Assembly (NCBI GenBank): GCA_009733575.1
Contig: ML769410.1
Span: 306,131-370,130, forward strand
Source: Gymnopus androsaceus JB14
Taxonomy: Eukaryota; Basidiomycota; Agaricomycetes; Agaricales; Omphalotaceae
Reading direction: 5' to 3'
DNA: 64,000 bases
Both the position numbers and the translations under genes were made by a program. Below are positions 36,001-46,640 of the stretch, one piece after another. How positions within the stretch are numbered: the first letter of the stretch is position 1; the number at the start of each line of letters is the position of its first letter. The notes under the pieces were generated by a model. The model was not told the DNA's origin, searched no databases, and saw only the letters and a list, made by a program, of their open reading frames with translations.

Positions 36001-36239
36001 CATTGTTTCTCCAGGTCGTCAACACCGCAACAACTGCCAACACAGTTGTCTTCACTTTGCCATTTACGCCTGCATCCTCGGCAGGTACTGGTACCATCTT
36101 AACAGCTCCTTCGGGCACAATGAACACGCCCACAAATCCCAACGCCGCTGTTCCCTCGACCATTTCGTTTACTGCAGGGCAAACCATCACATATGATGCC
36201 CCAGGACTTTCACTTTCCGTTCTTGTTGTGACTGCTTAA
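33004..36239 (+). CDS. GH51 alpha-L-arabinofuranosidase, secreted
   Basis: About 18 short introns interrupt a gene for roughly 640 residues. A signal peptide (MLRKTFAFALALATAAAVYA) leads into the N-terminal region with GLMFEDIN, SGDGGLYAELLQNRAFQQV and a beta-sandwich (ALPNALQFAVPAG). The catalytic barrel shows FFRFPGGNNLEG, RVGDWGYVNTDGLGLFEYLQ, YIEIGNEDFF with the acid/base Glu after Asn, and FFQGEYA with the nucleophile Glu. SDIVFAASYAPVLQ and the C-terminal beta domain ending SVLVVTA complete it. GH51 enzymes release arabinose side chains from plant arabinoxylan and arabinan outside the cell. Unusual splicing: apparent exons of 3 nt (33,330-33,332) and 8 nt (34,288-34,295), and a GC-AG intron at 34,695-34,745. 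No frame breaks; the exon edge near 35,610-35,700 is uncertain. Confidence 0.9.
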
Positions 36240-36699
36240 AGGAGAAACGCCTAGTTTCGCATTGGGAGTTTGGTCTTGTAAAAACTCAAGTTTGTATTGT
36301 CCAATTGAAATTTCAACGTCTTTCTGCGTCGGAGATTTCAGCGCACGAATGCGCTATGAAGTAAAATGACTAATACTTAAGTGGTGAACAGACAATGTGT
36401 GGTCCTTCGATTGTTATGAGTCTTTCATCAAATCCTCTTGACCTATGCTTCGGTCCCAGCTCTGAGACACAGCAATAGACGATCCACACAGGAATCGATG
36501 CACCAAAAAAAAACGAGCCAGAAAAGACCCAATCGAACGAGGAGATGCAGCTGCTCGTCGAGAAATCTCCAGCGCGTCGGCTGGGATGGCACTGGACCGG
36601 TCCATTGATTCTTCTTGCTCCTTGTCACTCAGAAGAGGTGAAATCGGCCGTGGATACCTTCACTTAACCCGCATGCGTACAAATTCAGCACTTTGATGG
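36240..36699. other. intergenic, no gene seen
   Basis: GH51 3' flank and upstream region of the phosphatase-like gene. Small - strand open frames at 36,414-36,628 have no recognisable content. Confidence 0.5.
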
Positions 36700-37900
36700 A
36701 ATATGAACGATAGACCCAGTAAGCGGTTCATTTTTTGACTGTCTCAGTCTAACATTCAACCATTCTAACTTGGTTCCAACGCTTGAAGCTCTCGTACACC
36801 TGGGGTATTGATCCGTTGCTCAGTACAGGCGCGAAGGAGATGGTGGGTGCCACACTTTTTCCATATATATTCTTGTCTGTCATTAGACTCGAGCCGGGAA
36901 ATGAATACACTCTGTCAGTGCCACTCGAACCGAATCATTTTTCAAGTCTTTCACCAGAAGCATGCTCGCAGAGGCCTCCCTTTCTCTTCCACCTTGGTGT
37001 ACTTTCAAATTCTCGTTGTCAATACCAACGATTGTAAGGATGAAGAAATACGAGACCAATGAGCTTGAAGTGGTAGGGCTCAATCTGGATTCGTTCTTTA
37101 CCATATACGGTATCGGCAGTAGGCATTTTTAGTGACCTATCAATTCTAGAAGCTGCGAGCGATGCGTTTAGAACGGTCTTTATGCACCTCAGAGATTACC
37201 CTGATGATACTTGCCTTGTCCATTGCGCAGGTAAGTGCGAGTCTTGTCAGTTCTTCTGTGTCGCTAATGTAGCGCCCTTCCTATTTTGAGACAGTAAAGA
37301 TCGAACAGGGATGTTTATTGCTCTCTTATTACGAACCTTCGATCCATGTCGTCTTTGATTCAGCTGAGTGCATTCTACTCGGGTTTTAGGCGTCTCCGAC
37401 CAAACAATCATGGACGAACACGCCCTGACAACTGTTGTAATCGCTCTAACCGCACTCCTCCTCGCTCTAAAACTCACAAAAGGTTGCCCGGACTCAAATG
37501 TACAACTAAATTTGATTCTTTCATTCTACTCCATTATATGGGAAGCATCGACCGCCACCGCTACACATTTAATAGTATTGCGTGTTCCTTGTGGCATACC
37601 ATATCTATATACTTGCTCACAAGGAGCTCGTAGTAGATTAAAAAGCTTTACAAATGGCGCCGCAGTTGAAAGTTTGTACGGGATGATTACCGAAACTGGA
37701 AATATCCGAAGGTATCTTGGTCGACAAAACTACCTCGTAAGTCTTAGTCCTATCGTAATCTAATCAACTCATTTGTGACAGTATGTGAGCTTACGCCAGT
37801 CCAGCGGATCAGCACCATATTCCTTGCAGTACAATGCTCACTGATGAAGCGATGTTATGACAACTTGGAGCGGACCAAACATTACTCGGTGTGTAACTTC
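36700..37900 (+). CDS. tyrosine phosphatase-like gene (Y_phosphatase3), edges uncertain
   Basis: The clearest block is DLSILEAASDAFRTVFMHLR, then DYPDDTCLVHCA, an intron at about 37,231-37,300, and KDRTGMFIALLL. This is the P-loop of the fungal LipA-type dual-specificity/tyrosine phosphatases, C-x5-R, with a Cys nucleophile and Arg. The usual loop is CTAGKDR. With the only in-frame acceptor I find, this copy reads CADSKDR, losing the first glycine. Downstream VSDQTIMDEHALTT matches the helix that follows. The N-terminal half could not be assembled cleanly, and the C-terminus (ETGNIRRYLGRQNYL) only loosely fits, so the gene may be partly decayed. Ends are approximate. Confidence 0.55.
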
Positions 37901-38787
37901 AATAAACAAAACTGACTGACTGTTAGCTCAGTTGGTAGAAAAAAAATACATCTGGGCCTAATATCAATCCATCTTCCACCACAGCATTAGCAAATTAGCA
38001 CTGCTACAAGGCAAGGAGCTCCTTCCATATTTGGAAAAAGATCTTCCGCATTCGGATGACTGATCGGATTGCTTAATCGATCCGGTTAACCTAGGACAAT
38101 GTCTTACCGCTTATAGGTTGGCCATCTTCAGCCGGGACTTTATTTGAGTCGAGAACTGGTCAAACTGTAGCTGTAGGAGCGCCTCTAGGAGGGAATGAAG
38201 CGGTGGTATACACATGATTTCGGTGTGCCGATAGCACGTTATCATTTCAGATTTTACAGCTTGGGACGGTCTCCAAGTTTGACTATTCGAATGGATAGAG
38301 GGCTGTCGCCATCTATGTCAAAAATCTGAGGACGGAAAGGAAACAAAGAAGGAATATGACCCAGGGAGTACAGGAAAAATAAATCATTGAAGGTGGACGA
38401 GCAAAATAGTGCTCACGGGGAATGGATAAGGGAAGCACTCGCTCTGGAGCTTTGACCATGGACAAGGGAGAACTGGAGACCATCTCCAGATTGTTTGAAG
38501 CAATCTCGGACAATGGCAAGTAAACCAGAATGAACTGTACACAATCTTTCTTGAAACAGTTTGATTATATTAATGAAGTTAAAACAATTCAAGTTAGTAA
38601 TGAGTAGTTCGAGTCGTCCCCTGAAATTTTCAGCGGCGAGGTTTTTTTTTGTAGATCTATTGCGGCTATAAAACAAATCGCTTTGGAAATCAAACATTTG
38701 GAACTGGTGACAATGTCTATCCTCCTCCCTGTTTGATGCTTTCAGAAATTTTCTCGTACTTGGGTAAACAAGATTGGCCCCTGTAAT
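37901..38787. other. intergenic, no gene seen
   Basis: Contains TTAGCTCAGTTGGTAGA near 37,924, like the 5' arm of a tRNA, but with no matching 3' half. Small open frames have no recognised content. Confidence 0.45.
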
Positions 38788-40411
38788 CTATAACTGTTCA
38801 GTTCGAGTTCTTGACATAAAAAAAGTGGAGATTTTCACCGATTCTATTCCACCGATTCTATTCCATACACGGCAAGAGCATGAGCCCTCTCGGTATTCAT
38901 TACCGGAAGGACAATGTTCATAAGTTGCATGCCGGTAGCCAATATCACGGAAAAAGTGTATGTTATGCTTGGGGAGAAACAGTGCCGCAGCAATTGAATG
39001 TACAGGAGCATCACCCCACCTCTGAAATGTTCGTACCATGAGAAATGACGGGAAAAGAAAGAAAATATTTGATAACTTACTTCGTAGTAAAATCCGCCTT
39101 CGGTATCAAGGAAGTTGAAAAATTTTTGGTAAGCTTCACTCCGCCAAAAATCCATGTCCGCAATCTCAAAGTTGCTCCAGACTGAGCGAAAAATCAAAGA
39201 TGGAGGATGTTGTGACTTGAGAAACACTCACAGTGACATGATGTATACGTTTCCCCTCCGTCTGCACTTATAAATTCCATGGCGTTGTCGTTGACGATGT
39301 ACTGAGGGTACTTCTCGATGAATTCTATAACAAGTACCATTTTTCAGTCGCTTTCCATGAAGCTGAGAAGCGATAAACTTTTTACACTGTCCCACAGAGT
39401 GGGTATGGTTTCAGGTATCTCATATAAAGCGATCGTGAAACCTTAGGGAAAAGCATGAATACCGTATTGCCAACTGATTTATGGGCTCTTTCTACGCACT
39501 GTAAGTATGGTTATTGTTGATCATAAAGTGAAAGGGATCATAATTTGTGTCACAAGAGTATTTGACATCCGGCCTGCCGAATGTAGAGGTAAGCATTTAT
39601 AGCTAGGGAAGAGCGCCCGACATGCTCACTCTATGCGCCAATAATACTTGTATTGCTGAAGCAGCGGATGCTTGAAGAAGAACTGTATGTGACCGTCAGT
39701 TCAATTGGCCATAAGCATACACTCCTTGCCGTCGTACGTACTCCAGAATAAAAGCGGCACATGTTTCTGTACTGTAAGCTCCCTGTGGTGAAGTTGAGAA
39801 GGGCGTTGATGAAACAAGACTCGAGACATACCACCATATATTACCTTCTCCTTCTTCATTCTCGCGCGAGCTGCTGCCGCCTTTGCTTCATCGATCCAAT
39901 CGGGCTGTACCCAATGCTCTCTTGGAATCAATCCAAATTTTACTGAGGATCTTGTTTCCACCAATACCCGGCTGTTAGATTGAAGAACGACGGTACAGAT
40001 CAGAACGATACAAGAACAATTTGATCAGCGCACAAACCCTCGAAATTCATTCGTGAACTCTTCATCATTCAAAAAAACCCATGGATAGTGATACTTCTCG
40101 TTAAAACTCCTTTCTACTTCCCTCATACTAGATACGACACCATCGATATCGGAGTTTCGGGCCAGGAATACCAGTGTTGCGTTTTCGTTTCTGTATGAGG
40201 GTTGAAATGTAAAGTCTTTGTTCGATGCTCGCGGGGAAAAGACCAATTGTCCAAGGCCTCCACTGAAAGTGGCAGATATGTAAAGGGTGATCAACTGCCA
40301 GTGGATTTGTGAGTTCAAAGAAAAAGCAGAAAAAAACATGCAAGCACGCACAGCAACGAGAAAAATGAAGGTCAAGTAGGCCTCTCGAGGTTTAGAAAAA
40401 ACTTTTTCCAT
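38788..40411 (-). CDS. GT15 alpha-1,2-mannosyltransferase (KRE2/MNT1/KTR-like)
   Basis: Eight or so exons. The N-terminus MEKVFSKPREAYLTFIFLVA plus the next exon forms a signal anchor typical of Golgi type II enzymes. The catalytic domain follows in order: NATLVFLARNSDIDGVVSSM, FNEKYHYPWVFLNDEEFT, VKFGLIPREHWVQPDWIDE, YRNMCRFYSG, FKHPLLQQYKYYWRIEPDVK, FTIALYEIPETIPTLWDSV, EKYPQYIVNDNAMEFIS, FWSNFEIADMDFWRSEAYQK and RWGDAPVHSIAAALFL. These are the hallmarks of family GT15, which extends O- and N-linked mannose chains on secreted proteins using GDP-mannose. A longer N-terminus from an ATG at 40,504 is possible. Near the 3' end a 14-bp tandem duplication (38,837-38,864) changes the last reading frame, so the C-terminus is unusual. 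Confidence 0.87.
38837..38864 (-). repeat. 14-bp tandem duplication in the GT15 3' end
   Basis: ACCGATTCTATTCC occurs twice in direct succession. Because 14 is not a multiple of three, gain of one copy shifts the final codons of the mannosyltransferase. Confidence 0.85.
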
Positions 40412-41871
40412 GTCCAGAGCGATGATGACTAGGAAGAGGAAGTAAGAAGTTAGTCGTACGATGTTAGGGGTTTTGAAATGGTCAAATTCATATAGTCTAT
40501 ACATTAAAACCTACCAGCACAAGATCAGATTATGACTAGATTATCTCCTACCATCTCTCCATACCTTTGGCTAGCCTTCGTCAACAAAAATTCCATTTTC
40601 CCACTCAGACTTGTTCAACACGGAGCGCGCGGCCTGTCAGTGCACGGTCAACCTCAGGGAATACTGCGCATTTTGTATTGCTGTTTGTATTACTGTCGGA
40701 TGCATCACGGTCGTTTCAGAAATAAACAGTTTTTTAACTCGTTTACCTAGCGCTTACCTTTAGAACTATGATTAAAGTCAACCTTGTTTAAGTTAACTTG
40801 AAGTTTTATTTCCCAAGACGCTGCCGGTGTTGCTGCGCGAATGACATCAGTATCAGATACATCCTTACCCGTATGTAAGGAGGTAACTGATGAAGGGAAG
40901 CCAAGGGGATTAACCAGTACCCGAGTCTACGACCAAGCAGTGACCTTAAAATGCCTAGTGGGTTACCAAAGATAGAGGCGAGATGTAGAGGTGAGATGTA
41001 GAGGTGAGATGCAAGCTTGGAGTGCAGACAGCGACAGGATTCGACTTGGGCTTGCTACGCCATCTCCAACCTATCCCGAACTGTTCAATCGTGTCGGACC
41101 ATACTACCTACTTAGCTGGACGTTAATTATTAATGTTAGCATGGGATTCCGCTGCGCAAAGTTTTATATTTTCCTGCACATATTCAAAATGTGTCCGACG
41201 AATTGAATATTGCCAAGGAAGGTGAAAGGAAAACCTGACGAGATTTCTTGGCGACCGCGGGACTGCTATAGACCTACAGGCCATGTGCATTTATTAAACG
41301 CGAGACGCTGCCCCTCGAACGCTGGACTGAGAAGGATAAGTAGATCCTACTCGATCGGATGGAACACATCCCTAACAATCTCGCTACGAGAAGTTCGGGG
41401 AGTTTCACTCCTATTGAAATGAGTTAATTATTCACAGGCATATGTAGGAAAATTCTGGCTCCTCTATCCGTGTTCAATTACCAAGCAAGTCATTGACAAG
41501 GGCTTCTAGATGCACATGTGTGAGGATTTTGCGGGAAGGATCGAGAGCTGCATACGATTCGAACGTTGTCCACATCGTGGTCTCGACAGCAGAACAGACG
41601 ACAAGCGCTTGCAATTTCTCAAAGTCACACAGGGACTGCGCCACCGCTAAGATTACAGTAGCAGATGGTTTATGAGTATGTACTTGTAATACAAAGGGTA
41701 ATGGCGTACCAGCTACAGATACCAAGGCCAGACGCCGAGATTCAAGTGGAAGAGCGCTACGCAAGATGATGACAGTGAAAAGACCACAAGACAAGTAAGC
41801 AGAAGAGTACGAGGAGAAATGGAAAATGGAAGAAAGAATCTAGGGAAAAGAAACGACATTTGAGTTGCCAG
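40412..41871. other. intergenic, no recognised gene
   Basis: Holds a 13-bp tandem repeat at 40,971-41,011. A - strand open frame at 41,474-41,794 (about 105 codons) has ordinary composition but no family. It could be a separate small gene or chance. Confidence 0.45.
40971..41011 (+). repeat. 13-bp tandem repeat, GTAGAGGTGAGAT
   Basis: About three head-to-tail copies with one or two substitutions in the first. Confidence 0.85.
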
Positions 41872-44800
41872 TTAGTTCACACATGTACACAGTAACACAG
41901 CATCCACAGTTAAAGACCAGACCACACTAAAAGGATCCGTGCCTAATGCACGTACACGTCCCCGAATTTTAATACTTTTAGTCAACCATCGAAAGTCCTG
42001 AGCACCTCTGAAACAAAGAAATGTTTCGCGTGCAGCAGCAGCAGCAGCGGAGACGTGTTCAGTCAAGCGCTCTAGACCTGGGATACCCGGTAGCTCAATC
42101 TGGTATTAACTTTCCCCTGTGTTTTAAATGCGTTAAGATTAAGCATCAATTGCACGAAGTCGTGAGTGCTTGTAATGGATCGGAGCCTAGAACGAGGGAC
42201 GAGTACATCAGTATTCAACATAGGCAAAGAAGGAGGACTCGACTCACCAGGATAATACCAAAACGTCACACAGAGAATAATATATAGACCTGATTGACGA
42301 AGTCAGTAAGCCAGTCAGATTCAGTCAGATAGGCTAAAGCAAAGCGGTCCAACGTCCAACCAACAAAACTCAACAACTTCGTCGTGGAGGGTACCGGTAA
42401 CCGACGGCGAAACTCGGGAGTTCGTTGCTCGGCTACAACGGTGCACAGTCCAACAAACCAAGCATCCTGAAGAAGAGAAAACGATCTCAAAACACCCTTG
42501 AACACTCACACATCAAAATCACACCTTCTAACCAATTTGACTTTCCATCTTGGACAGAATAGTTGACTGTTAACACTGGGATAGGGAAAGAGGAAATCAT
42601 CAGCGATTAGGTCTAGCAGTCCGAGAGCGCACGCCAAGCAAAGGAAGGTGCACATAAAAGAGGGGTACCGATAAGGTCAAGAAGTGCAGGTAGGTAGTAG
42701 ACACCGAACGTTCTCGGAACCAAACTCACCAGCAAGGAACAACGTTATCGATTCGTATGGGTCAAATAACAGTGTTAACGGCTTGCCCAATATCCAACCG
42801 AGCGTTACGATGAACCTACAGCAACAAGGCGAAAGAGGTTAGGTTAGTAAAGCTAATGTTTGAAAAAGTGACTTACGGAATGACGAATAATGCAATTTGC
42901 TATACAAACCAATTACACTTGAGCACTGTACTCTAAATTTCCACAAAGTTTCCGAGACGACTCACCAGCGTACTACCCACAGCAACACCTAAACTCAGCG
43001 TCAACTTGTCCTTGACAGACACTGTTACAGCTGTAACATGCTCTGCTGCGTTGCCAACTATGGGGAGGAGGATGATGCCGACGAATTCTTGCGAGATTAC
43101 GCCGGAAGAGGTTAGCCCGTCGATGGAGTCGACTAGCCATTCGGCGGTTACGGAGACGAGCTAAGGATGGGATGCAATCAGAATGAGTGCGGGAATGGAG
43201 GGAATGAAGGGGAAGGAAAAGAAAGGAGTGGGAGGGAGGTAGAAGGGATATGCAAGGAATGAGTGATGGTGCGGGAAAAGGGATAGGAAAGAGTGGATGG
43301 GGGCAGGAGAGAGTACGGAAGGGAAAGGTCATTGAGCTGTGGCCAGCAAAAAAAAAAAAAAAAAAGCAAGCGAAGAAACGAAATGCATTACTCACAACAG
43401 CAACAACAGCCAACAAAATCACCGTCGATGTCACATTCATCTGTGGGACCTCTTCCTCGTTACTATCTCCGCCCTCTCCATCCTGATGTACACCTTCACC
43501 ATCAGTACCCTTCTCCAAATCCAAATCGCTGTCTCTGTCCTTGAACAGCAGTCTTGAGAAACGTCCCATAAGGGGTTGTTTCGTCGAGGTTGATGTGGGG
43601 GTTGGCGGTATTGATGTGGATGTGGATGGGCGACCGTAGTCGGTTGTGGAGGGAGGGATCGCGCTCATCTCCATGTTGTTCTTGCTGTTGTTCTTGCTTG
43701 CAAAGTGCGCATGAAGGTTCAGATGATGACGCTTCGTCGTCGTGGTCGTCTCTTCGGTATGCAGAGAGGACGATTTTGATTTCTCCTTCTTCGGCCTTGG
43801 CGCATATTTAGTGCTCTTGATGGTATCGTGGTCGTCATTGTATAACGATGCGTGTGAGTAGAGTTGGAAGAACAAGTAGGCGGCGTAGACTGTTAAATCG
43901 CATCAGTATCAACGTCAATGCGATCCGCTGGGCACACAGCCAAAACTAGACGACGGATCCGTACAAAATGGCGAAAGTGATGAGAGGACACGTACTAAAA
44001 AGTAGTATCAGCGCCACCCCATGGCTCACTTTCAAGATATCCTCCGGAGAATCCGAATCCGACTGCACCGTAACGTTGAAGTGGAATGCAGCTGGGAGGA
44101 GCAAGGCGATGACAGCAATAGTCAGGAGGGAGGCGTTTAGTTGGGAAGCGACTACAATTCGGGTCAAGCTAGTAAGCATCAGATATGGTCCCTTGCAGTG
44201 TACATACCTAAACCAAAGCCTTGTTCTGAAAATCGAATACCTCCAGCGGTGAAACACATCCCTAGGACGAGGACTATCAAAACAGATGAGATTTGATTGT
44301 CGTCGAGAAATGGATTGCACGCACGCAAATTGCTTAACATGGAGCCGATTAAAGACGACTGTACAATCTGTAGTTTACATTGTACTAGTGCGATTATCTG
44401 CGGAAAGCAATCAAGCAGTGTCAGGCAGATCGCGGTTGAGAAACTCACAGCAACGATTAGTTCCACTGCATTACCCTAGTATACATAGTATAGCATTAGT
44501 GCCGAATGAACGTTAGGGAAGCGAAAGAGACATACGAGAGTGGCATTCATCAATCCCGCTAGAGTCTGACCAACTCGCATGGACAGTTCATCTGTAGCGA
44601 ACGCTAGTAGCTGTAGATGCAACGTGTTAGACGCGTGCGCGATGAATTTGAATCATATTGCTCGCACCTTTGCTAACGGAATGATGGCGAAGAATGAGAC
44701 TGATAGAACATTCAGTCGAGTGCGTGGTTGAAAGATAGAGAAACGCACAGATGAAGATGAGGGTATCGCTATCTGGAGTGACGAAATGCAGAATCCACTG

Positions 44801-45288
44801 TATTTAGGTTAGAGCTGCGCAACTGACGACGAACATCCAACGTACGGAGACTGGTATGCACAGTAACAACACGTTGATCCCTGCAGAAGTCGACTCGTGA
44901 ATTCAAGGAGCATAAAAACCAAAATATACGCACATGAACTTGTTAAAACAGACCTAAAGCTCTGAAACATCGACGGCGCAGGTCCGACCGGTTTCTTCGG
45001 CTTCATCAAGCTCGACAAGGTTCCAACACGTCCTATTCCGAGTCGAGGTGTTGCTGGCGGCTGATCATATGTAGCACTCGTAGATCCCCGACTCCGAGTT
45101 GTCGACCTGCGAGAAATAATCCCAATATTCGAAGATCCTTCGTTGGTTATTGAATCCAGCTCATGATGAGGAATTGTTGTGGCAATAGTTGTGGGAGAGT
45201 AAGAGGTGGGATATTCATTGGGAGTTTCAGTGACCAAGGCTATATTTGAGCCTGAGCCATGCTGATAGTCATTATCTATAGAGGGCAT
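41872..45288 (-). CDS. vacuolar Ca2+/H+ exchanger (CAX/VCX1-like)
   Basis: A polar N-terminus (MPSIDNDYQHGSGS) leads into two repeated membrane halves. The first has IIPLAKLLAFATDELSMRVG and the first alpha repeat GNAVELIVAIIALVQCKLQI. The second has TAEWLVDSIDGLTSSGVISQ and the second alpha repeat GNAAEHVTAVTVSVKDKLTL, then WILGKPLTLLFDPYESITLF. These are the signature motifs of CAX antiporters, which load Ca2+ into the vacuole using the proton gradient. The halves are joined by a long Ser/Thr/His-rich loop ending in an acidic run (residues EKGTDGEGVHQDGEGGD). After VNYSVQDGKSNWLEGVILM an intron of about 215 nt precedes LYIILCVTFWYYPG. The last exon, and so the 41,872 end, is uncertain. The start is the second Met, at 45,288. 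Confidence 0.85.
43190..43366 (+). repeat. purine-rich intron tract ending in poly-A
   Basis: The + strand is almost all G and A from about 43,190 to 43,330 (GGGAATGGAGGGAATGAAGG and similar) and ends with 18 A residues at 43,349-43,366. On the gene's own strand this is a long polypyrimidine tract inside an intron of the exchanger. Confidence 0.75.
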
Positions 45289-46640
45289 TTTAGGTAGAGA
45301 AAACGAACAAAAATTAAATGAAACGCACCCATATAAAACTAGGAACGAAAAAAAAGGAAAGAGCAGGGGCAACGAATGGACAAAGGCAGTTGATTATAAC
45401 CTTTTGGACGCCAAAAGGACGCAATGTGGCGGATGAATGAAAGAGAAGCTGTTGAGCCCGGACTGCGGTTACAGACAATAAGCGCCTGTAGTAACCCGGC
45501 CGGCGGCGCTACTCCATGAATGTCCGAGTTGCCATGATATTTAGACTTTCCGTTTCCGCCACAGCCCCGAGCACGCTACCGCTCAACACCAAAATCCGGT
45601 CGATTGTGAGATGCACCGCATCCAGTAAGCTTTCACTCAACAGCTCCATTGACCACCGTCGACATCGACATCGATGAGGGCTGTGGAGCCTGAGAACGAA
45701 TGAATTTTACATCTATTTATCTGTCCAAGTCAAAGCTGTACTCTCTCAGGCGCGAAGAAGGACGTCAAAGCTAGACATACGAGTCGAGTCATGGGTCTAC
45801 CTAATTGGCAGGGGATCATTGCATTTGATGATTAAACTGAGCGCTGATGTTATATTAATCCGATGGCGAGTACTACTTATCCGTTGGACTCCGTCACCGT
45901 ATATCTATTAAACACAGGATCTCGGAACCATAGGACTCAGAATCGGCTGCTCGGTTAGACACGGATTGGATAGGATACATCTACGGCCTTCCAAAGTTCA
46001 ATGAGACGGTGATATACACTCAAGCCCTGTACCGAGTAGCAGGTATATTTACTTCAACTTCCAATTATTTGTTGGAACCTGGTCAGTGTAATCATTCGTT
46101 TACGGATGCTCTTCCGCAATTTTAAAGCTCCCTGAGGCAGTATTTCCAGGCCTTGCTTATGTACATGTTCTCCGAATTCAGGGAGACAGACTCGATTATT
46201 TTTCACAGCTCACCATCACCGGAGATTAAAAATTATCTCCATGATTTCAGACAGGGTGTATCCACCACTCTGATCTTGCTTCGGCCTTTAGCATACGTAT
46301 ACCTATATGGACCGAGAATTAGGAACTGAAGGGATGGGTCAATCGTCCGACGGTGCTCCGGAATGAAACAAACACCTTTTGGCACTGCATAATAGTCTGA
46401 AGCAGACAAAGGTTGTCCAAAATGGAGATTCCTGTCTACTACATACCATCTTACACCACCTGTTCCTTACCATGCCCCACTATTTATTCTCTGACCATCC
46501 CCTATCACCTATCCCCCTCGAAATAGTCATATAACTGGTACGGAGCTGGTACAGAGCAAGTTATGATGTAAAATTTACTCTTGTCCCGGGTTATCTAATC
46601 CACTTAGACTCAGCTTCGCCAACTTCTCCACTCGACTCAG
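45289..46640. other. intergenic, no gene seen
   Basis: Promoter side of the exchanger and 3' side of the NLR gene. About 1.35 kb without a credible open frame. Confidence 0.55.

Noticed and set aside
37915..37990. tRNA gene suggested by TTAGCTCAGTTGGTAGA
   Set aside because: Only the D-arm-like part is present; there is no anticodon arm, no GGTTCGAATCC-type T-arm, and an A-run follows directly.
42266..42509. separate small genes on the - strand
   Set aside because: These open frames fall within the intron that must be removed to join VILM to LYIILCVTFWYYPG of the Ca2+/H+ exchanger.
43250..43560. + strand Lys/Gln-rich open frames
   Set aside because: They are antisense to the exchanger's coding exon and purine-rich intron; the lysine runs come from the poly-A tract.
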